A stretch of 39,795 nucleotides of DNA from Novosphingobium sp. AP12 (lineage in GTDB: Bacteria > Pseudomonadota > Alphaproteobacteria > Sphingomonadales > Sphingomonadaceae), in the NCBI RefSeq assembly GCF_000281975.1, contig NZ_AKKE01000068.1:1-39795 (forward strand), in the 5' to 3' direction. Shown here one piece after another: positions 1 to 13,033 of the stretch. How positions within the stretch are numbered: the stretch's first letter is position 1; the number at the start of each line of letters is the position of its first letter. The position numbers were made by a program, and so were the translations under genes. Below the pieces are notes generated by a model. It saw only the letters and a program-made list of their open reading frames with translations. It ran no database searches and was not told where the DNA came from.

Positions 1-1369
1 CGGCTCCGCGCGGCGCAGCCTCTCCCGCCAGCAGCGCGTTGGCGCCGCGCCCGATCTCTCCCGGCAGCGCGGCGCGGCCTTCCAGCACGCCTTCCGGGAT
101 GACCGAGATAGGCAGACGGCGCGGCAGGATCGATGGAGCGGCGTAGAGATAGTACGCCTGCGCCACCGCCAGCCGGCAGACCCGGGGGTCTTTCGCCGCC
201 ATGACCGCCAGCTCGCTTAGCCCCCCGCCGCCCCTCATCGAGCGGTAGCCGCCGGTCGCGGCGAAAGAGGCCAGGCTCAGCAGCGACCACGCGGCGCCGG
301 TCACGAGCAGCGCAGCCGGTCCGTTCCAGGCAGGCCGCAGGCGCTGGACCACCGAGAACGATCCGATGCCCGCCACGATCAGCACCGCCTGCGTGGCGAC
401 CCAGACGAAGCGGTACTCCTTGTGCGCCAGCAGGCTGTGCGCGAACACGGTGAGGGCCGCCGCCACGAGCAGCGGTGCGTAGCGCCGGGCGGCGGGAATG
501 ACGGCGACCGCCGCGAACAGCAGCGCCGCTGCTCCGAAATGGCGGTAGTATTCGGCCAGATACTCGAACGGCCCGCTCGTGCCGAACCGCGCCGCCTTGC
601 CTGCTCCGATGTTCTGCGTGAAGTTGGCGAGGACCCAGGCGAACGGGACCGCCCCCGAAAGTAGGTCGCTCGCCGTGCCGAGCGCCGCCGCCGCAATCCC
701 GCCGAGCGCCACGGCGCGCCAGCGGCGGGGCTCGGCCAGCAGCGCATTGAGCGCGAGCACGGCGGCGAAGGGAGCGAACTGGAACCGCAGCAGCACGCCC
801 AGGACCAGAAGGAAGGCGCTCGCGGCCACCGCGCGGGGCGGTGCAGCGCGATCGAGCAGCGGGGCGGCCCCCAACAGCAGTACCGCCGCCGCGAGGCTTT
901 CGGACAGCAGGAGGTCGGAAAACAGGATGCTCTGCCACCACACCGCCGCCACGAACATCGCGGCGCAGGCATGCGCGCGAGAGGTCAGCGCACCCAGTCG
1001 CCAGGCGGCAGGCAGCACCAGCAGGGTCAGCGCAGCATAAGTGATCCGGGCGGCGTACATGGGCGCCAGCGTTCCCGGCGCCAGCCAGTGGCCAAGCGCC
1101 ATCGGCAGGCTCAGCAGCTGCGGGATCAGCGCGTTGCGGATGCCCAGCCGCGATTCCCACGGGACGATGCCGTAGCCAGTGACGATCCGGTTCGCTTGCT
1201 CGAGATACTGCGTCAGTTCGTCTGCATGGTGCTGGTCGAAGGGGGAGAAGGCCAGCACGCGCAGCGCAGCGGCTACAAGGACCACCGCCACGGCGATCGC
1301 CGCCCCCGGCAGCGTGCCGGGAGGTTCGGCACTGCCGGCAGATAGTTGCTGTCGCCCCGATTGCCCCAT
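1..1369 (-). CDS. GT22 (Alg9/PIG-B-like) membrane mannosyltransferase, C-terminus outside window
   Basis: The frame is open from an ATG at 1369 to the left edge, giving about 456 residues without a stop. The N-terminal third contains HADELTQYLEQANR followed by PWESRLGIRN, which matches the GT22 pattern of an acidic residue after the first membrane segment and a WE..G.R. motif. Further on HKEYRFVW matches the family's HKE-R-F signature. Between these motifs are many hydrophobic segments rich in Ala and Leu, so this is a polytopic inner-membrane protein. Known members move mannose from a polyprenyl-phosphate donor to a lipid or glycan acceptor. The acceptor here cannot be told. It runs away from ruvA, and its promoter would share the roughly 95-base gap with it. 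Confidence 0.75.
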   Translation of the reverse strand, partial: MGQSGRQQLSAGSAEPPGTLPGAAIAVAVVLVAAALRVLAFSPFDQHHADELTQYLEQANRIVTGYGIVPWESRLGIRNALIPQLLSLPMALGHWLAPGTLAPMYAARITYAALTLLVLPAAWRLGALTSRAHACAAMFVAAVWWQSILFSDLLLSESLAAAVLLLGAAPLLDRAAPPRAVAASAFLLVLGVLLRFQFAPFAAVLALNALLAEPRRWRAVALGGIAAAALGTASDLLSGAVPFAWVLANFTQNIGAGKAARFGTSGPFEYLAEYYRHFGAAALLFAAVAVIPAARRYAPLLVAAALTVFAHSLLAHKEYRFVWVATQAVLIVAGIGSFSVVQRLRPAWNGPAALLVTGAAWSLLSLASFAATGGYRSMRGGGGLSELAVMAAKDPRVCRLAVAQAYYLYAAPSILPRRLPISVIPEGVLEGRAALPGEIGRGANALLAGEAAPRGA

Positions 1370-1464
1370 GCGAGCTTGTTATCCAAAGGGTTCCTTTAAG
1401 TCACCGCCGGTTCGCGCCAATTCGCTCTTCCTTGGGCAATCCGGCTATGCAATAGGAACAAACC

Positions 1465-2070
1465 ATGATCGCCAAGCTGACAGGATTGCTCGACGATACC
1501 GGCCCGGACTGGGCCATCATCGACGTGAACGGGGTGGGCTATCTGGTCCACTGCTCGGCGCGCACGCTCGACCATCTCGGCATCCGGGGTGACCGCGTGG
1601 TGGTGCACACCGAGATGCAGGTTTCGGAGACCGACCAGCGCCTGATCGGCTTCACCAGCGGGGCGGAGCGGAACTGGTTCCGCCTGCTGACGGCAGTGCA
1701 GGGCGTGGGCTCGAAAGTGGCGCTGGCGATCCTTTCGGCGCTGACCACCGACGAACTTCAGCGCGCCTGCGCCGGCGGGGACTCCGCGATGGTGGCCCGC
1801 GCGAACGGCGTCGGCCCCAAGCTCGCCAGCCGCATCGTCAACGAACTCAAGGACAAGGCCGGCGCGCTGCCGGTAGCGCCGGGCCTGCCGGGGGCCATCG
1901 CCCTCGTGCCCCCCGGCTCGGCCAGCGCGGACGCCGTCTCGGCCCTTCAGAACCTCGGCTTCAAGCCGCCTGTCGCCGCCATGGCGGTCAGCAGGGCGGT
2001 CGAGGAACTGGGCGAGGACGCCGGCCTCAACGACCTCGTGCGCGTGGCGCTGAAGCGGGCGGCGGGATAA
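1465..2070 (+). CDS. ruvA: Holliday junction branch migration protein RuvA
   Basis: This 201-residue protein is the usual RuvA length. It opens [13 protein letters not shown], the typical OB-fold start, followed by two helix-hairpin-helix stretches ([19 protein letters not shown] and [19 protein letters not shown], about residues 70-130) that bind DNA. A Pro/Ala-rich linker leads to the C-terminal domain III that contacts RuvB ([13 protein letters not shown]). RuvA tetramers hold the four-way junction open while RuvB pumps DNA. An AGGA element about 8 bases before the ATG serves as ribosome binding site. The stop is followed three bases later by the ruvB start, so both are made from one message. 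No ruvC is next to it. Confidence 0.97.
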   Translation: MIAKLTGLLDDTGPDWAIIDVNGVGYLVHCSARTLDHLGIRGDRVVVHTEMQVSETDQRLIGFTSGAERNWFRLLTAVQGVGSKVALAILSALTTDELQRACAGGDSAMVARANGVGPKLASRIVNELKDKAGALPVAPGLPGAIALVPPGSASADAVSALQNLGFKPPVAAMAVSRAVEELGEDAGLNDLVRVALKRAAG

Positions 2071-2073
2071 CCC

Positions 2074-3102
2074 ATGACCGACAATCCCATCCTCACTCCT
2101 TCGCGCCAGCCCGAGGACGCCGACGCTGCGCTGCGGCCCAAGACTTTGGCGGAGTTCGTCGGGCAGGCAGCGGCGAAGGACAATCTTTCGGTCTTCATCG
2201 AAAGCGCCAAGTCGCGGCGCGAGGCGATGGACCATGTGCTGTTCTTCGGGCCTCCGGGCCTTGGCAAGACGACGCTGGCGCAGATCGTCGCGCGCGAACT
2301 GGGCGTCGGTTTCCGCGCCACGTCCGGCCCGGTAATCGCCAAGGCGGGCGACCTCGCGGCGCTGCTCACCAATCTCGAACACGGCGACGTGCTGTTCATC
2401 GACGAGATCCACCGCCTCAATCCCGTGGTCGAAGAAGTGCTCTACCCGGCGATGGAGGACCGCGCGCTCGACCTCATCATCGGCGAGGGACCCTCGGCGC
2501 GCTCGGTGCGGATCGACCTGCCGCCCTTCACGCTGATCGGCGCCACCACGCGCCAGGGCCTGCTCCAGACCCCGCTGCGCGACCGTTTCGGCATTCCCGT
2601 GCGGCTTCAGTTCTACAGCGTCGAGGAACTGGAGAAAGTCGTCACGCGCGGCGCGGGACTGCTCGGCATCGGCATCGACAAGGGGGGAGCGACCGAGATC
2701 GCCCGCCGCGCGCGGGGCACACCCCGCGTGGCGGGACGCCTCATGCGCCGCGTCCGCGACTTCGCGCATGTGGCGGGATCGAGTGTCATCACTCGCGCCA
2801 TCGCCGACGATTCGCTGACTCGGCTGGAGGTCGATTCGATCGGCCTCGATTCGCAGGACCGGCGCTATCTCCGCATGATCGCGGACATCTACAAGGGCGG
2901 CCCGGTCGGCGTCGAAACGCTGGCGGCCGGCCTCTCCGAACCGCGCGACACGATCGAGGAAGTGATCGAGCCCTATCTCATCCAGCTGGGCCTCGTGGCG
3001 CGCACCGCGCGTGGGCGCTGCCTTAACGATCGGGGCTGGCAGCACCTCGGCATGACCCCGCCGCAGGCCCCCCAGGGCGGGCTTTTCGATTCGGAAGGCT
3101 GA
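2074..3102 (+). CDS. ruvB: Holliday junction branch migration ATPase RuvB
   Basis: The 342-residue protein has the AAA+ core with Walker A (GPPGLGKTT, near residue 60) and Walker B (LFIDEIHR, near residue 107). Sensor 1 is GATTR, and an arginine-finger region follows (LRDRFG). The C-terminal winged helix includes [18 protein letters not shown] and EPYLIQLGL. RuvB hexamers translocate DNA through the RuvA-bound junction during recombinational repair. It starts almost directly after ruvA, which indicates translational coupling. Length and motifs are complete, with nothing unusual. Confidence 0.98.
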   Translation: MTDNPILTPSRQPEDADAALRPKTLAEFVGQAAAKDNLSVFIESAKSRREAMDHVLFFGPPGLGKTTLAQIVARELGVGFRATSGPVIAKAGDLAALLTNLEHGDVLFIDEIHRLNPVVEEVLYPAMEDRALDLIIGEGPSARSVRIDLPPFTLIGATTRQGLLQTPLRDRFGIPVRLQFYSVEELEKVVTRGAGLLGIGIDKGGATEIARRARGTPRVAGRLMRRVRDFAHVAGSSVITRAIADDSLTRLEVDSIGLDSQDRRYLRMIADIYKGGPVGVETLAAGLSEPRDTIEEVIEPYLIQLGLVARTARGRCLNDRGWQHLGMTPPQAPQGGLFDSEG

Positions 3103-3353
3103 GGGCCATGCCCTTGAATGGACTGCAAAACCGTCGGGCTCGTTTACACCGGGCGGCGCCGATAGTCCCGTTTCGGTACACCCCGATGGTTAGAACAATA
3201 AATTAACCAGTTTTCCCGCCTTGGGACGCTGGAATAGCGGTTAACGGCGTTGTCCCATTAACCGGTCTCTGCGTTGTTTCTGGCAGATGGGTCGCAGGTG
3301 TCCGCTTCATGGCGCTGCCGGCAACCTCACGGGAAACAAAGAGAGCAAACATC

Positions 3354-4328
<975 letters not shown>

Positions 4329-4382
4329 CCGGGCACGACATACCCCAGCATGGGGCAGGTGCCGCTCGGGTGCCTGATTGGG

Positions 4383-4408
4383 GGGCGGCGTTTTACGCCG
4401 CCCTTTTC
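4383..4408 (+). terminator. rho-independent terminator of the repeat-protein gene
   Basis: GGGCGGCG (4383-4390) pairs perfectly with CGCCGCCC (4396-4403) around a TTTTA loop and is followed by TTTT. It lies 55 bases after the stop of the Ser/Thr-rich gene. Confidence 0.85.
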
Positions 4409-4429
4409 GTTTGAATCTACCGTCCATAG

Positions 4430-4460
4430 AAAAACCCCGCCCGGTTCGCACCGGACGGGG
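4430..4460 (-). terminator. rho-independent terminator of acnA
   Basis: Read on the minus strand, CCCCGTCCGG (4460-4451) pairs with CCGGGCGGGG (4444-4435), with one G-T wobble and a six-base loop. A run of five T follows (4434-4430). It begins 30 bases after the acnA stop. Together with the plus-strand terminator at 4383-4408 it separates two convergent genes. Confidence 0.85.
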
Positions 4461-4490
4461 TCTGTCTAACGCTTGAGCGCTAGCGGCGGA

Positions 4491-7163
<2,673 letters not shown>

Positions 7164-7341
7164 AGTGGGTTTTTTCCCCTTAGTGTGAGGCCTGCCTGCT
7201 GCATCGCGGCGCTCCTGAACCGTGTTGCAGTGCGACAAGCGGATTCGTCGGCCCGCCGATGCGCGCTAAGGGCCGGAAGGTCAAGGGGCAGGGGGCTGGA
7301 GTTTTGGTCGGGAAAGCCGAAGAAGCCGCGGTGCGGCGCAC

Positions 7342-8238
7342 CTATGGCAGTGTTTCGTTTTGTGTCCTGCGGGTGCCGATCCAGCAACCAAGCACGATCA
7401 GCGCCGCTCCCGCAACTACGCCGGTGCCGAGTGTCTCGCCGAACACCAGCCAGCCCATCAGCGCCGCCCAGAGGAAGCCGGTGTACTCGACGGGCACCAG
7501 CACCTGCGCCTCGGCGCGGGCATAGCCCCAGGACAGGAACAGCAGCGCCGTGGTCGCCAGAGCCGCGCCCAGCGCGGTCCAGCCGAGGCTCGCCGCGTCG
7601 GGCGTGGTCCAGTAGAACGGCGCGATGACGAGGAAGATCAGCGCGACATTCATGTTCTGGAACATCGCGATCTCGACCGGCCCCGCGAGCGTCGCCTGCT
7701 TGCGCTGGAGGACGAGGTTGAGCGCGTAGAACACCGCCGAGAACACGATGGCGATCGTGCCCTCTATCGCCTCGGGTCCATATTCTCCGGCCCCGAAGCG
7801 GTCGGCGCCGATCACCACCATGCCCACCAGCCCGAGCAGCGCGGCGACGATCGCGCGCGGATGGATGGTCTCGCCCAGCAGCAGCGCGGCGAAGTACAGC
7901 GCGATGATCGGCGCGAAGAACGAGATCGCCATGCCCTCGGCCATCGGGATGCGCACGAGGCCGTGGAAGAACAGCGCCGCCATGATCGCGGTTATGGCCG
8001 AGCGCTGGAAATGCAGCACCGCCACCTTGCGGCTCGGCACCGGGCGCCCGGCGGCAAGCCAGATCGGCAGCATCATCGCGGTGCCCAGCAGGTTGCGCAG
8101 CAGCATCGCCGTGCCGACCCCGACCATGAGCGAGGCGGCCTTCATCGCTGCATCCATCACGCTGAACGCGGCGATCCCCGCGATCACCGAGAGGACCGGC
8201 AGGAGGGTGGATGCAGAAGGGCTCTCAGGGGCTCGCAT
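7342..8238 (-). CDS. DMT-superfamily (EamA) transporter
   Basis: Using the ATG at 8238 the protein has 298 residues, the normal size for two EamA repeats of five helices each. Hydrophobic segments are evident throughout, for example VLSVIAGIAAFSVMDAAMK at the start and LGTGVVAGAALIVLGCWIG at the end. The second half begins near PEAIEGTIAIVFSAVFYAL. Conserved features include an EamA-type LLLGE in mid-protein and a VPVEYTGFLWAALMG segment in helix 8. It is an inner-membrane exporter or exchanger of small metabolites, with unknown substrate. A longer frame to 8331 exists but adds a polar, poorly conserved-looking extension. Confidence 0.85.
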   Translation of the reverse strand: MRAPESPSASTLLPVLSVIAGIAAFSVMDAAMKAASLMVGVGTAMLLRNLLGTAMMLPIWLAAGRPVPSRKVAVLHFQRSAITAIMAALFFHGLVRIPMAEGMAISFFAPIIALYFAALLLGETIHPRAIVAALLGLVGMVVIGADRFGAGEYGPEAIEGTIAIVFSAVFYALNLVLQRKQATLAGPVEIAMFQNMNVALIFLVIAPFYWTTPDAASLGWTALGAALATTALLFLSWGYARAEAQVLVPVEYTGFLWAALMGWLVFGETLGTGVVAGAALIVLGCWIGTRRTQNETLP

Positions 8239-8431
8239 GACCGCCCGCCTGTCGCCCCGCGCAAGGTTGTGCGCAAGCAATTCATGCCTGCGACAGGTCG
8301 CATCCTTGAAGAAAGGCGCGTAAAAGCGCACATCAGGGCGGTGCGGCAGGCAACCTTCGCAGGCCGTCGCGCGTCATTCCAGCGGCTTTAGGTAGAAGCC
8401 CGGGCATCCAGTCGACAGGTTTCAAGCAAAT

Positions 8432-9892
8432 ATGGTGAGTTTCAAGCGGTTCGGTCCCGGCGTCGTCTCGGCGCTAACGATCCTGTCCCTGGGTGCGCAG
8501 GGCGCGCAGGCCCAGAAGATCAAGGCCGGCATGCCCGAGGACCTGCTTCCCAGGAGCGCGCCCACCCCGGCGCCCGTTCGCACGTCCGCGCCGACCCCGC
8601 TGCCCACCACGCGCCCGAGCACGGGTCCGGCCCCCGTCACCGGCACGACGCCTGCCGGCGTTCCGGTGATCTCCGCGCCCATGGTGCAGGACGTCGTCGT
8701 CACCGAGCCGGTCATGCCGTGGACGGTGAGCGATGCGCAGGCGCTGCTCAAGACCATCGAATACATCGGCAAGGAAGGCCTGCTGCCCGGCGACTACCAG
8801 CCCAGCGCGCTCAAGGCGGCTATCGCCGGGGGCGAGGGCGACGCGCTCGACGCGCTCGCCAGCCGGGTGTTCGCCTGGCTGATCGAGGATCTGCGCGACG
8901 GCCGCACGCCGATGACCGCGCGTGTCCAGTGGTTCGCCGTCGATCCCGACCAGGACGCGATGCCCACCGCCACGATCATGGCGCAGGCGCTGTCCGACCA
9001 CGACATCGCCGGCGTCATCGACAAGCTGGCGCCGACCAACCCGGACTATGCCGCGCTCAAGACCGAGCTGAACGCCACGCCGATGGCCAACAAGCCTCGC
9101 CGCGCGCTGATCCAGGCCAACATGGACCGCTGGCGCTGGCTCGCCCGCGACCTCGGCAGCGTCTACCTGATGACTAATGTGCCGGAGTTCCAGCTGCGGC
9201 TCGTGGTCAAGAACAAGGCGGGCGAATACAAGGCGATCCGTACTTACAAGACGGTCGTCGGCAAGCCCGGCCGCACGGCGACGCCGCAGCTGGCCGAGAC
9301 GGTCAGCGCGGTCGTCTTCAACCCGACCTGGACGGTGCCGCAGTCGATCGTCAAGGGCGAGGGACTGGGCGCCAAGGTGCTGGCTAACCCCCGGTGGGCC
9401 GCCGCCAACCATTACAAGGGTTACAAGGCCGAGAACGGCATGATCACCGTCGTCCAGCAGCCCGGGCCGACCAATGCGCTCGGCCTGATGAAGATCGACA
9501 TGCCCAACCCGCACGCGATCTACCTGCACGACACGCCGTCCAAGCAGTACTTCAACTCCGAGGTCCGCGCCTTCAGCCACGGCTGCATCCGCACCGAGCG
9601 CGCGGTGGAGCTGGGCATGACGATGGCGATCCTGGGCGCGCAGATGCCTGCCGCCGAAGCCGCCGAACTGTCCCGCGCGGGCGAGTACAAGAAGGTGCCG
9701 ATGACGCGGACCTTCCCGGTCTATCTCACCTACTTCACCTTCGCCCGCTCGATCGACGGCGAGCTGAAGCCCTTCGCGGACATCTACGAGCGCGACACGC
9801 CGGTGCTCGCCAGCTTCAAGGCGGGGCGCGAACTCAAGACCACCCAGCGCGCCAGCGAAGAAGCGATCATCCAGCTCGACAACCCGCTTTGA
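8432..9892 (+). CDS. periplasmic L,D-transpeptidase (YcbB/LdtD-like)
   Basis: The 486-residue protein starts with a signal peptide ending in GAQGAQA, followed by a Pro/Thr-rich low-complexity linker (about residues 45-80). A helical scaffold domain follows, as in YcbB-type enzymes. The YkuD catalytic domain lies near residues 240-410 with NPTWTVPQSI, IYLHDTPSK and the active-site box SHGCIRTE (nucleophile Cys near residue 384, preceded by His). Enzymes of this kind make 3-3 crosslinks in peptidoglycan or attach proteins to it. It is monocistronic as far as can be seen. Confidence 0.92.
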   Translation: MVSFKRFGPGVVSALTILSLGAQGAQAQKIKAGMPEDLLPRSAPTPAPVRTSAPTPLPTTRPSTGPAPVTGTTPAGVPVISAPMVQDVVVTEPVMPWTVSDAQALLKTIEYIGKEGLLPGDYQPSALKAAIAGGEGDALDALASRVFAWLIEDLRDGRTPMTARVQWFAVDPDQDAMPTATIMAQALSDHDIAGVIDKLAPTNPDYAALKTELNATPMANKPRRALIQANMDRWRWLARDLGSVYLMTNVPEFQLRLVVKNKAGEYKAIRTYKTVVGKPGRTATPQLAETVSAVVFNPTWTVPQSIVKGEGLGAKVLANPRWAAANHYKGYKAENGMITVVQQPGPTNALGLMKIDMPNPHAIYLHDTPSKQYFNSEVRAFSHGCIRTERAVELGMTMAILGAQMPAAEAAELSRAGEYKKVPMTRTFPVYLTYFTFARSIDGELKPFADIYERDTPVLASFKAGRELKTTQRASEEAIIQLDNPL

Positions 9893-10018
9893 CGTGATCC
9901 GCCGTTCCCGCAATGTCGGGAACGGCACCGATCCAACGCGGCGGCGATTGCGCGCGCTCTCCCCTTGCCGGACGCAGGCCGGCGGCCCAAGTCGGCTGCA
10001 ACGGCAAGGAGACCTGCA

Positions 10019-10312
10019 ATGACCGAACCCCATGCGGAGCGTATCGCCGAGGCGACCGCCCGCATCGCCGACCTCGAAGCCGAGCTGGAAGCCGCCGGCA
10101 CCACCACCAGCGAGGCCGCGGCGCTTGCCCGCGTGCGCACGCTGCTGCACGAATGGGTCGACAGCGTCATCGCCGTGGTTGCGACGCCGGGCGTCGGCCG
10201 CGTCGTGCTGATCCATGAAAACGGCGCCGAATCGCGCATCGCCTCGCCCGATCTGCCGTATCGGCTGGCCGTGCCCGTGACCTTCAGCGGTACGATGGCG
10301 TCGGAGGGCTGA
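10019..10312 (+). CDS. small coiled-coil protein of unknown function
   Basis: The 97-residue protein is set by a strong AAGGAG (10006-10011) seven bases before the ATG. Residues 5-30 form a heptad-rich helix (RIAEATARIADLEAELEA), and the second half is mixed and beta-like (SVIAVVATPGVGRVVLIHENG). No signal peptide or membrane segment is seen. I do not recognise the family. It lies between the L,D-transpeptidase and the convergent zinc-ribbon gene. Confidence 0.7.
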   Translation: MTEPHAERIAEATARIADLEAELEAAGTTTSEAAALARVRTLLHEWVDSVIAVVATPGVGRVVLIHENGAESRIASPDLPYRLAVPVTFSGTMASEG

Positions 10313-10327
10313 ACTCCCCGGCCGGCG

Positions 10328-11209
10328 TCAGTCGGGCTTCCAGCCGATCTCGGCCGCCGCGGCGGACTTGGGGATGTCGGTCAACGCCTCGTTGACAGTG
10401 ATCGTCTCGCCGGGAGCCAGCTGGCGTTTGGCGGGGACGACTTCCTTCGCATAGACGATCGTCTCGCGCCGGTCGCGCAGGACCACCAGCAGCGAAGGAA
10501 CACTGCGGGTCTGCGCGCCGATGTTGCTGATCGTGCCGCTGACGCTGAAGAACTCGGTACCGTCCGGCAGCGGCTTGCGGTCCTGCCGGTTACGCGGGAA
10601 GTCGAGCTTGAGATCGGGCTGGGCCTGCTGGAAGGTCGGGTGCGGGATCGGCAGCCAATCGGGCAGGCCGCCGAAGGCGACCGCCGCAGTCAGCCCCAGC
10701 GTCGCGATCGCGAAAGCGACTGCGCCATAGGTCGCGCGGCGCGTCCAGTTGCGGCGCGGGCGGAACGGCGGCGAGAAATCAAAGTTTGAAGTGCTTTCGT
10801 CAGCGTAGCGCTTGGTCGCGGTGTCGTCGTAGTAGACCGGCGCCGATTTCTGCTCGCCCCGGCGCGGTGGGCGCGGCAGAGGCTGCTCACGCCCCGGCGC
10901 GGGGATTTCAGGTTCGGGCCGCGGCGCGGGCGCTGCTGCGACAGGCTCGGGTGGGCGCGGCACGACGATTGCCGGGCGCGGCGTCGGTGCGGGTCTGGGA
11001 GCGGGCAGGGGAGCCGCTTCCGGCTGCGGCGCGGCCTGGCGGGCGGCCGGGGCCTCGGCCATCTCCACCGCCGGTTCGTGCGCGGCTTCGGGACCTTCCT
11101 GGAACCAGCTATGGCGGCACTTGGCGCAGCGCACCGTGCGGCCTTCCATACCTACGGCACTATCCGGTACGGCGTAGCGCGTAGAGCAGGCAGGGCAGGC
11201 GATGATCAT
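10328..11209 (-). CDS. MJ0042-type zinc-ribbon, single-pass membrane protein with DUF3426-like C-terminus
   Basis: The ATG at 11209 has GAGGG eight bases upstream and begins MIIACPACSTRY. Two CxxC pairs (CPAC and CAKC, residues 5-35) form the MJ0042 zinc finger. Then come a long Pro/Ala/Arg-rich linker (about 50-130), one membrane helix (GAVAFAIATLGLTAAVAFGG, near 175-195), and a periplasmic beta domain (FFSVSGTISNIGAQT, LAPGETITVNEALT) resembling DUF3426. It is 293 residues long. It is divergent from ftsE-ftsX, an arrangement common in alphaproteobacteria. Its role is unknown, possibly envelope-related. Confidence 0.85.
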   Translation of the reverse strand: MIIACPACSTRYAVPDSAVGMEGRTVRCAKCRHSWFQEGPEAAHEPAVEMAEAPAARQAAPQPEAAPLPAPRPAPTPRPAIVVPRPPEPVAAAPAPRPEPEIPAPGREQPLPRPPRRGEQKSAPVYYDDTATKRYADESTSNFDFSPPFRPRRNWTRRATYGAVAFAIATLGLTAAVAFGGLPDWLPIPHPTFQQAQPDLKLDFPRNRQDRKPLPDGTEFFSVSGTISNIGAQTRSVPSLLVVLRDRRETIVYAKEVVPAKRQLAPGETITVNEALTDIPKSAAAAEIGWKPD

Positions 11210-11352
11210 GATCGCCCTCATAAGCACGGTTGACTGACATGCGACAAGCGCCCGCCCTGTGGGTTCGCGCCCTGACGCCCTTTTTTCCACATGCAATGAC
11301 GGCTATAGGCTCATCGTCGCCCGTTCGGCCCGACTGACATATAGTAACGAGC

Positions 11353-12066
11353 ATGACCGCGGACGGCGAAATCATCCACTTCGACAATGTCGGACTTCGC
11401 TACGGCACCGATCGCGAGGTGCTGAGCGACCTGACGTTCACGCTGTTTCCCGGCCGCTTCTACTTCCTCACGGGTGCGAGCGGCGCGGGCAAGACGTCGC
11501 TGCTGCGCCTGCTCTACCTTGCCCAGCGCCCGTCGCGCGGCGCGATTCGCATGTTCGGGACCGATGCCATCACCATGCCGCGCGCGCATCTGCCGGCCCT
11601 GCGGCGGCGGATCGGCGTGGTGTTCCAGGACTTCCGGCTGGTCGAGCACCTTTCCGCCTTCGACAACGTGGCGCTCCCCTTGCGCGTGGCCGGCCACCGC
11701 GAGCGCGACCTTGCCGGGCCGGTGCGCGACATCCTCGGATGGGTGGGCCTTGCCGACCGCATCGAGGCGCGGCCCGCCACGCTCTCGGGCGGCGAGCAGC
11801 AGCGCGTCGCCATCGCCCGCGCCGTGATCGCGCGCCCGGCGATGCTGGTGGCGGATGAGCCGACCGGCAATGTCGACCCCGAGATGGCGCTGAAGCTCCT
11901 GCGCCTGTTCGAGATGCTCAACCGGCAGGGGACAACGGTGGTCGTCGCCACCCACGACCTCGACCTTCTGCGCAAGGTGCCCGAGAGCCTCATCATGCGG
12001 CTCGACCGGGGGCGCCTCGCCGATCCCACCGGCGCGCTGCGCTATCCACCCCGGAAAACGCCGTGA
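11353..12066 (+). CDS. ftsE: cell division ATP-binding protein FtsE
   Basis: The 237-residue ABC ATPase shows Walker A GASGAGKT (near residue 43), Q-loop VFQDFRL, signature LSGGEQQR (near residue 143), Walker B AMLVADEPTGNVDP and the switch His in VVATHDLDL. FtsEX couples ATP hydrolysis to activation of septal peptidoglycan hydrolases. Its stop overlaps the GTG start of ftsX by four bases, which points to coupled translation. Confidence 0.96.
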   Translation: MTADGEIIHFDNVGLRYGTDREVLSDLTFTLFPGRFYFLTGASGAGKTSLLRLLYLAQRPSRGAIRMFGTDAITMPRAHLPALRRRIGVVFQDFRLVEHLSAFDNVALPLRVAGHRERDLAGPVRDILGWVGLADRIEARPATLSGGEQQRVAIARAVIARPAMLVADEPTGNVDPEMALKLLRLFEMLNRQGTTVVVATHDLDLLRKVPESLIMRLDRGRLADPTGALRYPPRKTP

Positions 12067-12995
12067 GCGTCCGAGCCGCCATAGATCGGCTGCGGGGCAA
12101 GGGTTTGCCCTCCAGCCGGCGGGTCGAGATCATCCCGCAGGCGCGCATGTCCGGGCCGATGCCCTGGGTCATCGCGATCATGGTGGCGCTGACCGCCATC
12201 GCGCTCGCCGCCGGGCTGGCGCTGGGCAATGCGGTCTCCGCCGCCCGCGCCGAGATCGACGGCGGTGTCACCGTGCAGGTGATCGAGCCGCGCGCCGAAC
12301 TGCGCACCGCGCAGGCCGCGCGCGCGGTCGAGGCGCTCAAGACGATGCCGGGAGTGGCCGGGCTGCGGCTGGTCCCGCAGGAGGAACTCGACGCGCTGAT
12401 CGAACCGTGGCTCGGCACCGGCATCGCATCCGCCACCGGCGCGGCGATTCCGGTGCCCGCGCTGATCGATGTGCGGCTCAAGGGGCCGGCGACCCCGGCG
12501 CAGCTCGAGGCGATCGGACGGCGGGTGATACCGGTGGCGCCCTCGGCGAAGATCGATGCGCAGTCGAACTGGTTGAAGCCGGTGTTCGACGCGATGGTCT
12601 CCCTTCAGGTCCTCTCGATAGCGCTGGTGGCGCTGCTGGCGATGGCGCTGGCGGCGGCCGTGCTGCTCGCCGCGCGCTCGGCGCTGGGGGCGAACCGCGA
12701 CACGATCGAGATCGTCCATCTGCTGGGCGGAACCGACGCGCAGGTCGCCCGCGTGTTCCAGCGTTCGATCGGTTACGACGCGGCGGGCGGCGGCACCGTG
12801 GGGCTGGCGCTGGCGCTGGTGGTGATCCTGGTGCTCGCCCGACGCTTCTCCGGGCTGGGCGCGGGGCTGGTCGACAACGGCGCGCTGGTGTGGAGCGACT
12901 GGCTGCTGCTGGCGCTGGTGCCGATCCTGGCGACGCTGCTGGCGATGCTCACCGCGCGGCTCACTGTGCTCCATGCCCTCCGGCGTATGCTTTAA
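12063..12995 (+). CDS. ftsX: cell division protein FtsX
   Basis: The start is a GTG inside the ftsE stop overlap and gives 310 residues. Topology is that of FtsX: a cytoplasmic N-tail, TM1 (WVIAIMVALTAIALAAGLALG), a periplasmic domain (about 70-170), then three more helices around residues 180-310 (ALVALLAMALAAAVLLAA, GLALALVVILVLA, LLALVPILATLLAML). The segment EIVHLLGGTDAQVARVFQ between helices is typical of the family. The partner is FtsE. Confidence 0.94.
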   Translation: MSVRAAIDRLRGKGLPSSRRVEIIPQARMSGPMPWVIAIMVALTAIALAAGLALGNAVSAARAEIDGGVTVQVIEPRAELRTAQAARAVEALKTMPGVAGLRLVPQEELDALIEPWLGTGIASATGAAIPVPALIDVRLKGPATPAQLEAIGRRVIPVAPSAKIDAQSNWLKPVFDAMVSLQVLSIALVALLAMALAAAVLLAARSALGANRDTIEIVHLLGGTDAQVARVFQRSIGYDAAGGGTVGLALALVVILVLARRFSGLGAGLVDNGALVWSDWLLLALVPILATLLAMLTARLTVLHALRRML

Positions 12996-13033
12996 GGCTG
13001 CTTTGCGGCGCACCTGTGCTTATATAGACTTCC

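Noticed and set aside
1396..3045. Long minus-strand frame opposite ruvA-ruvB
   Set aside because: Composition is Arg/Asp/His-rich without domains, while ruvA and ruvB are complete on the plus strand.
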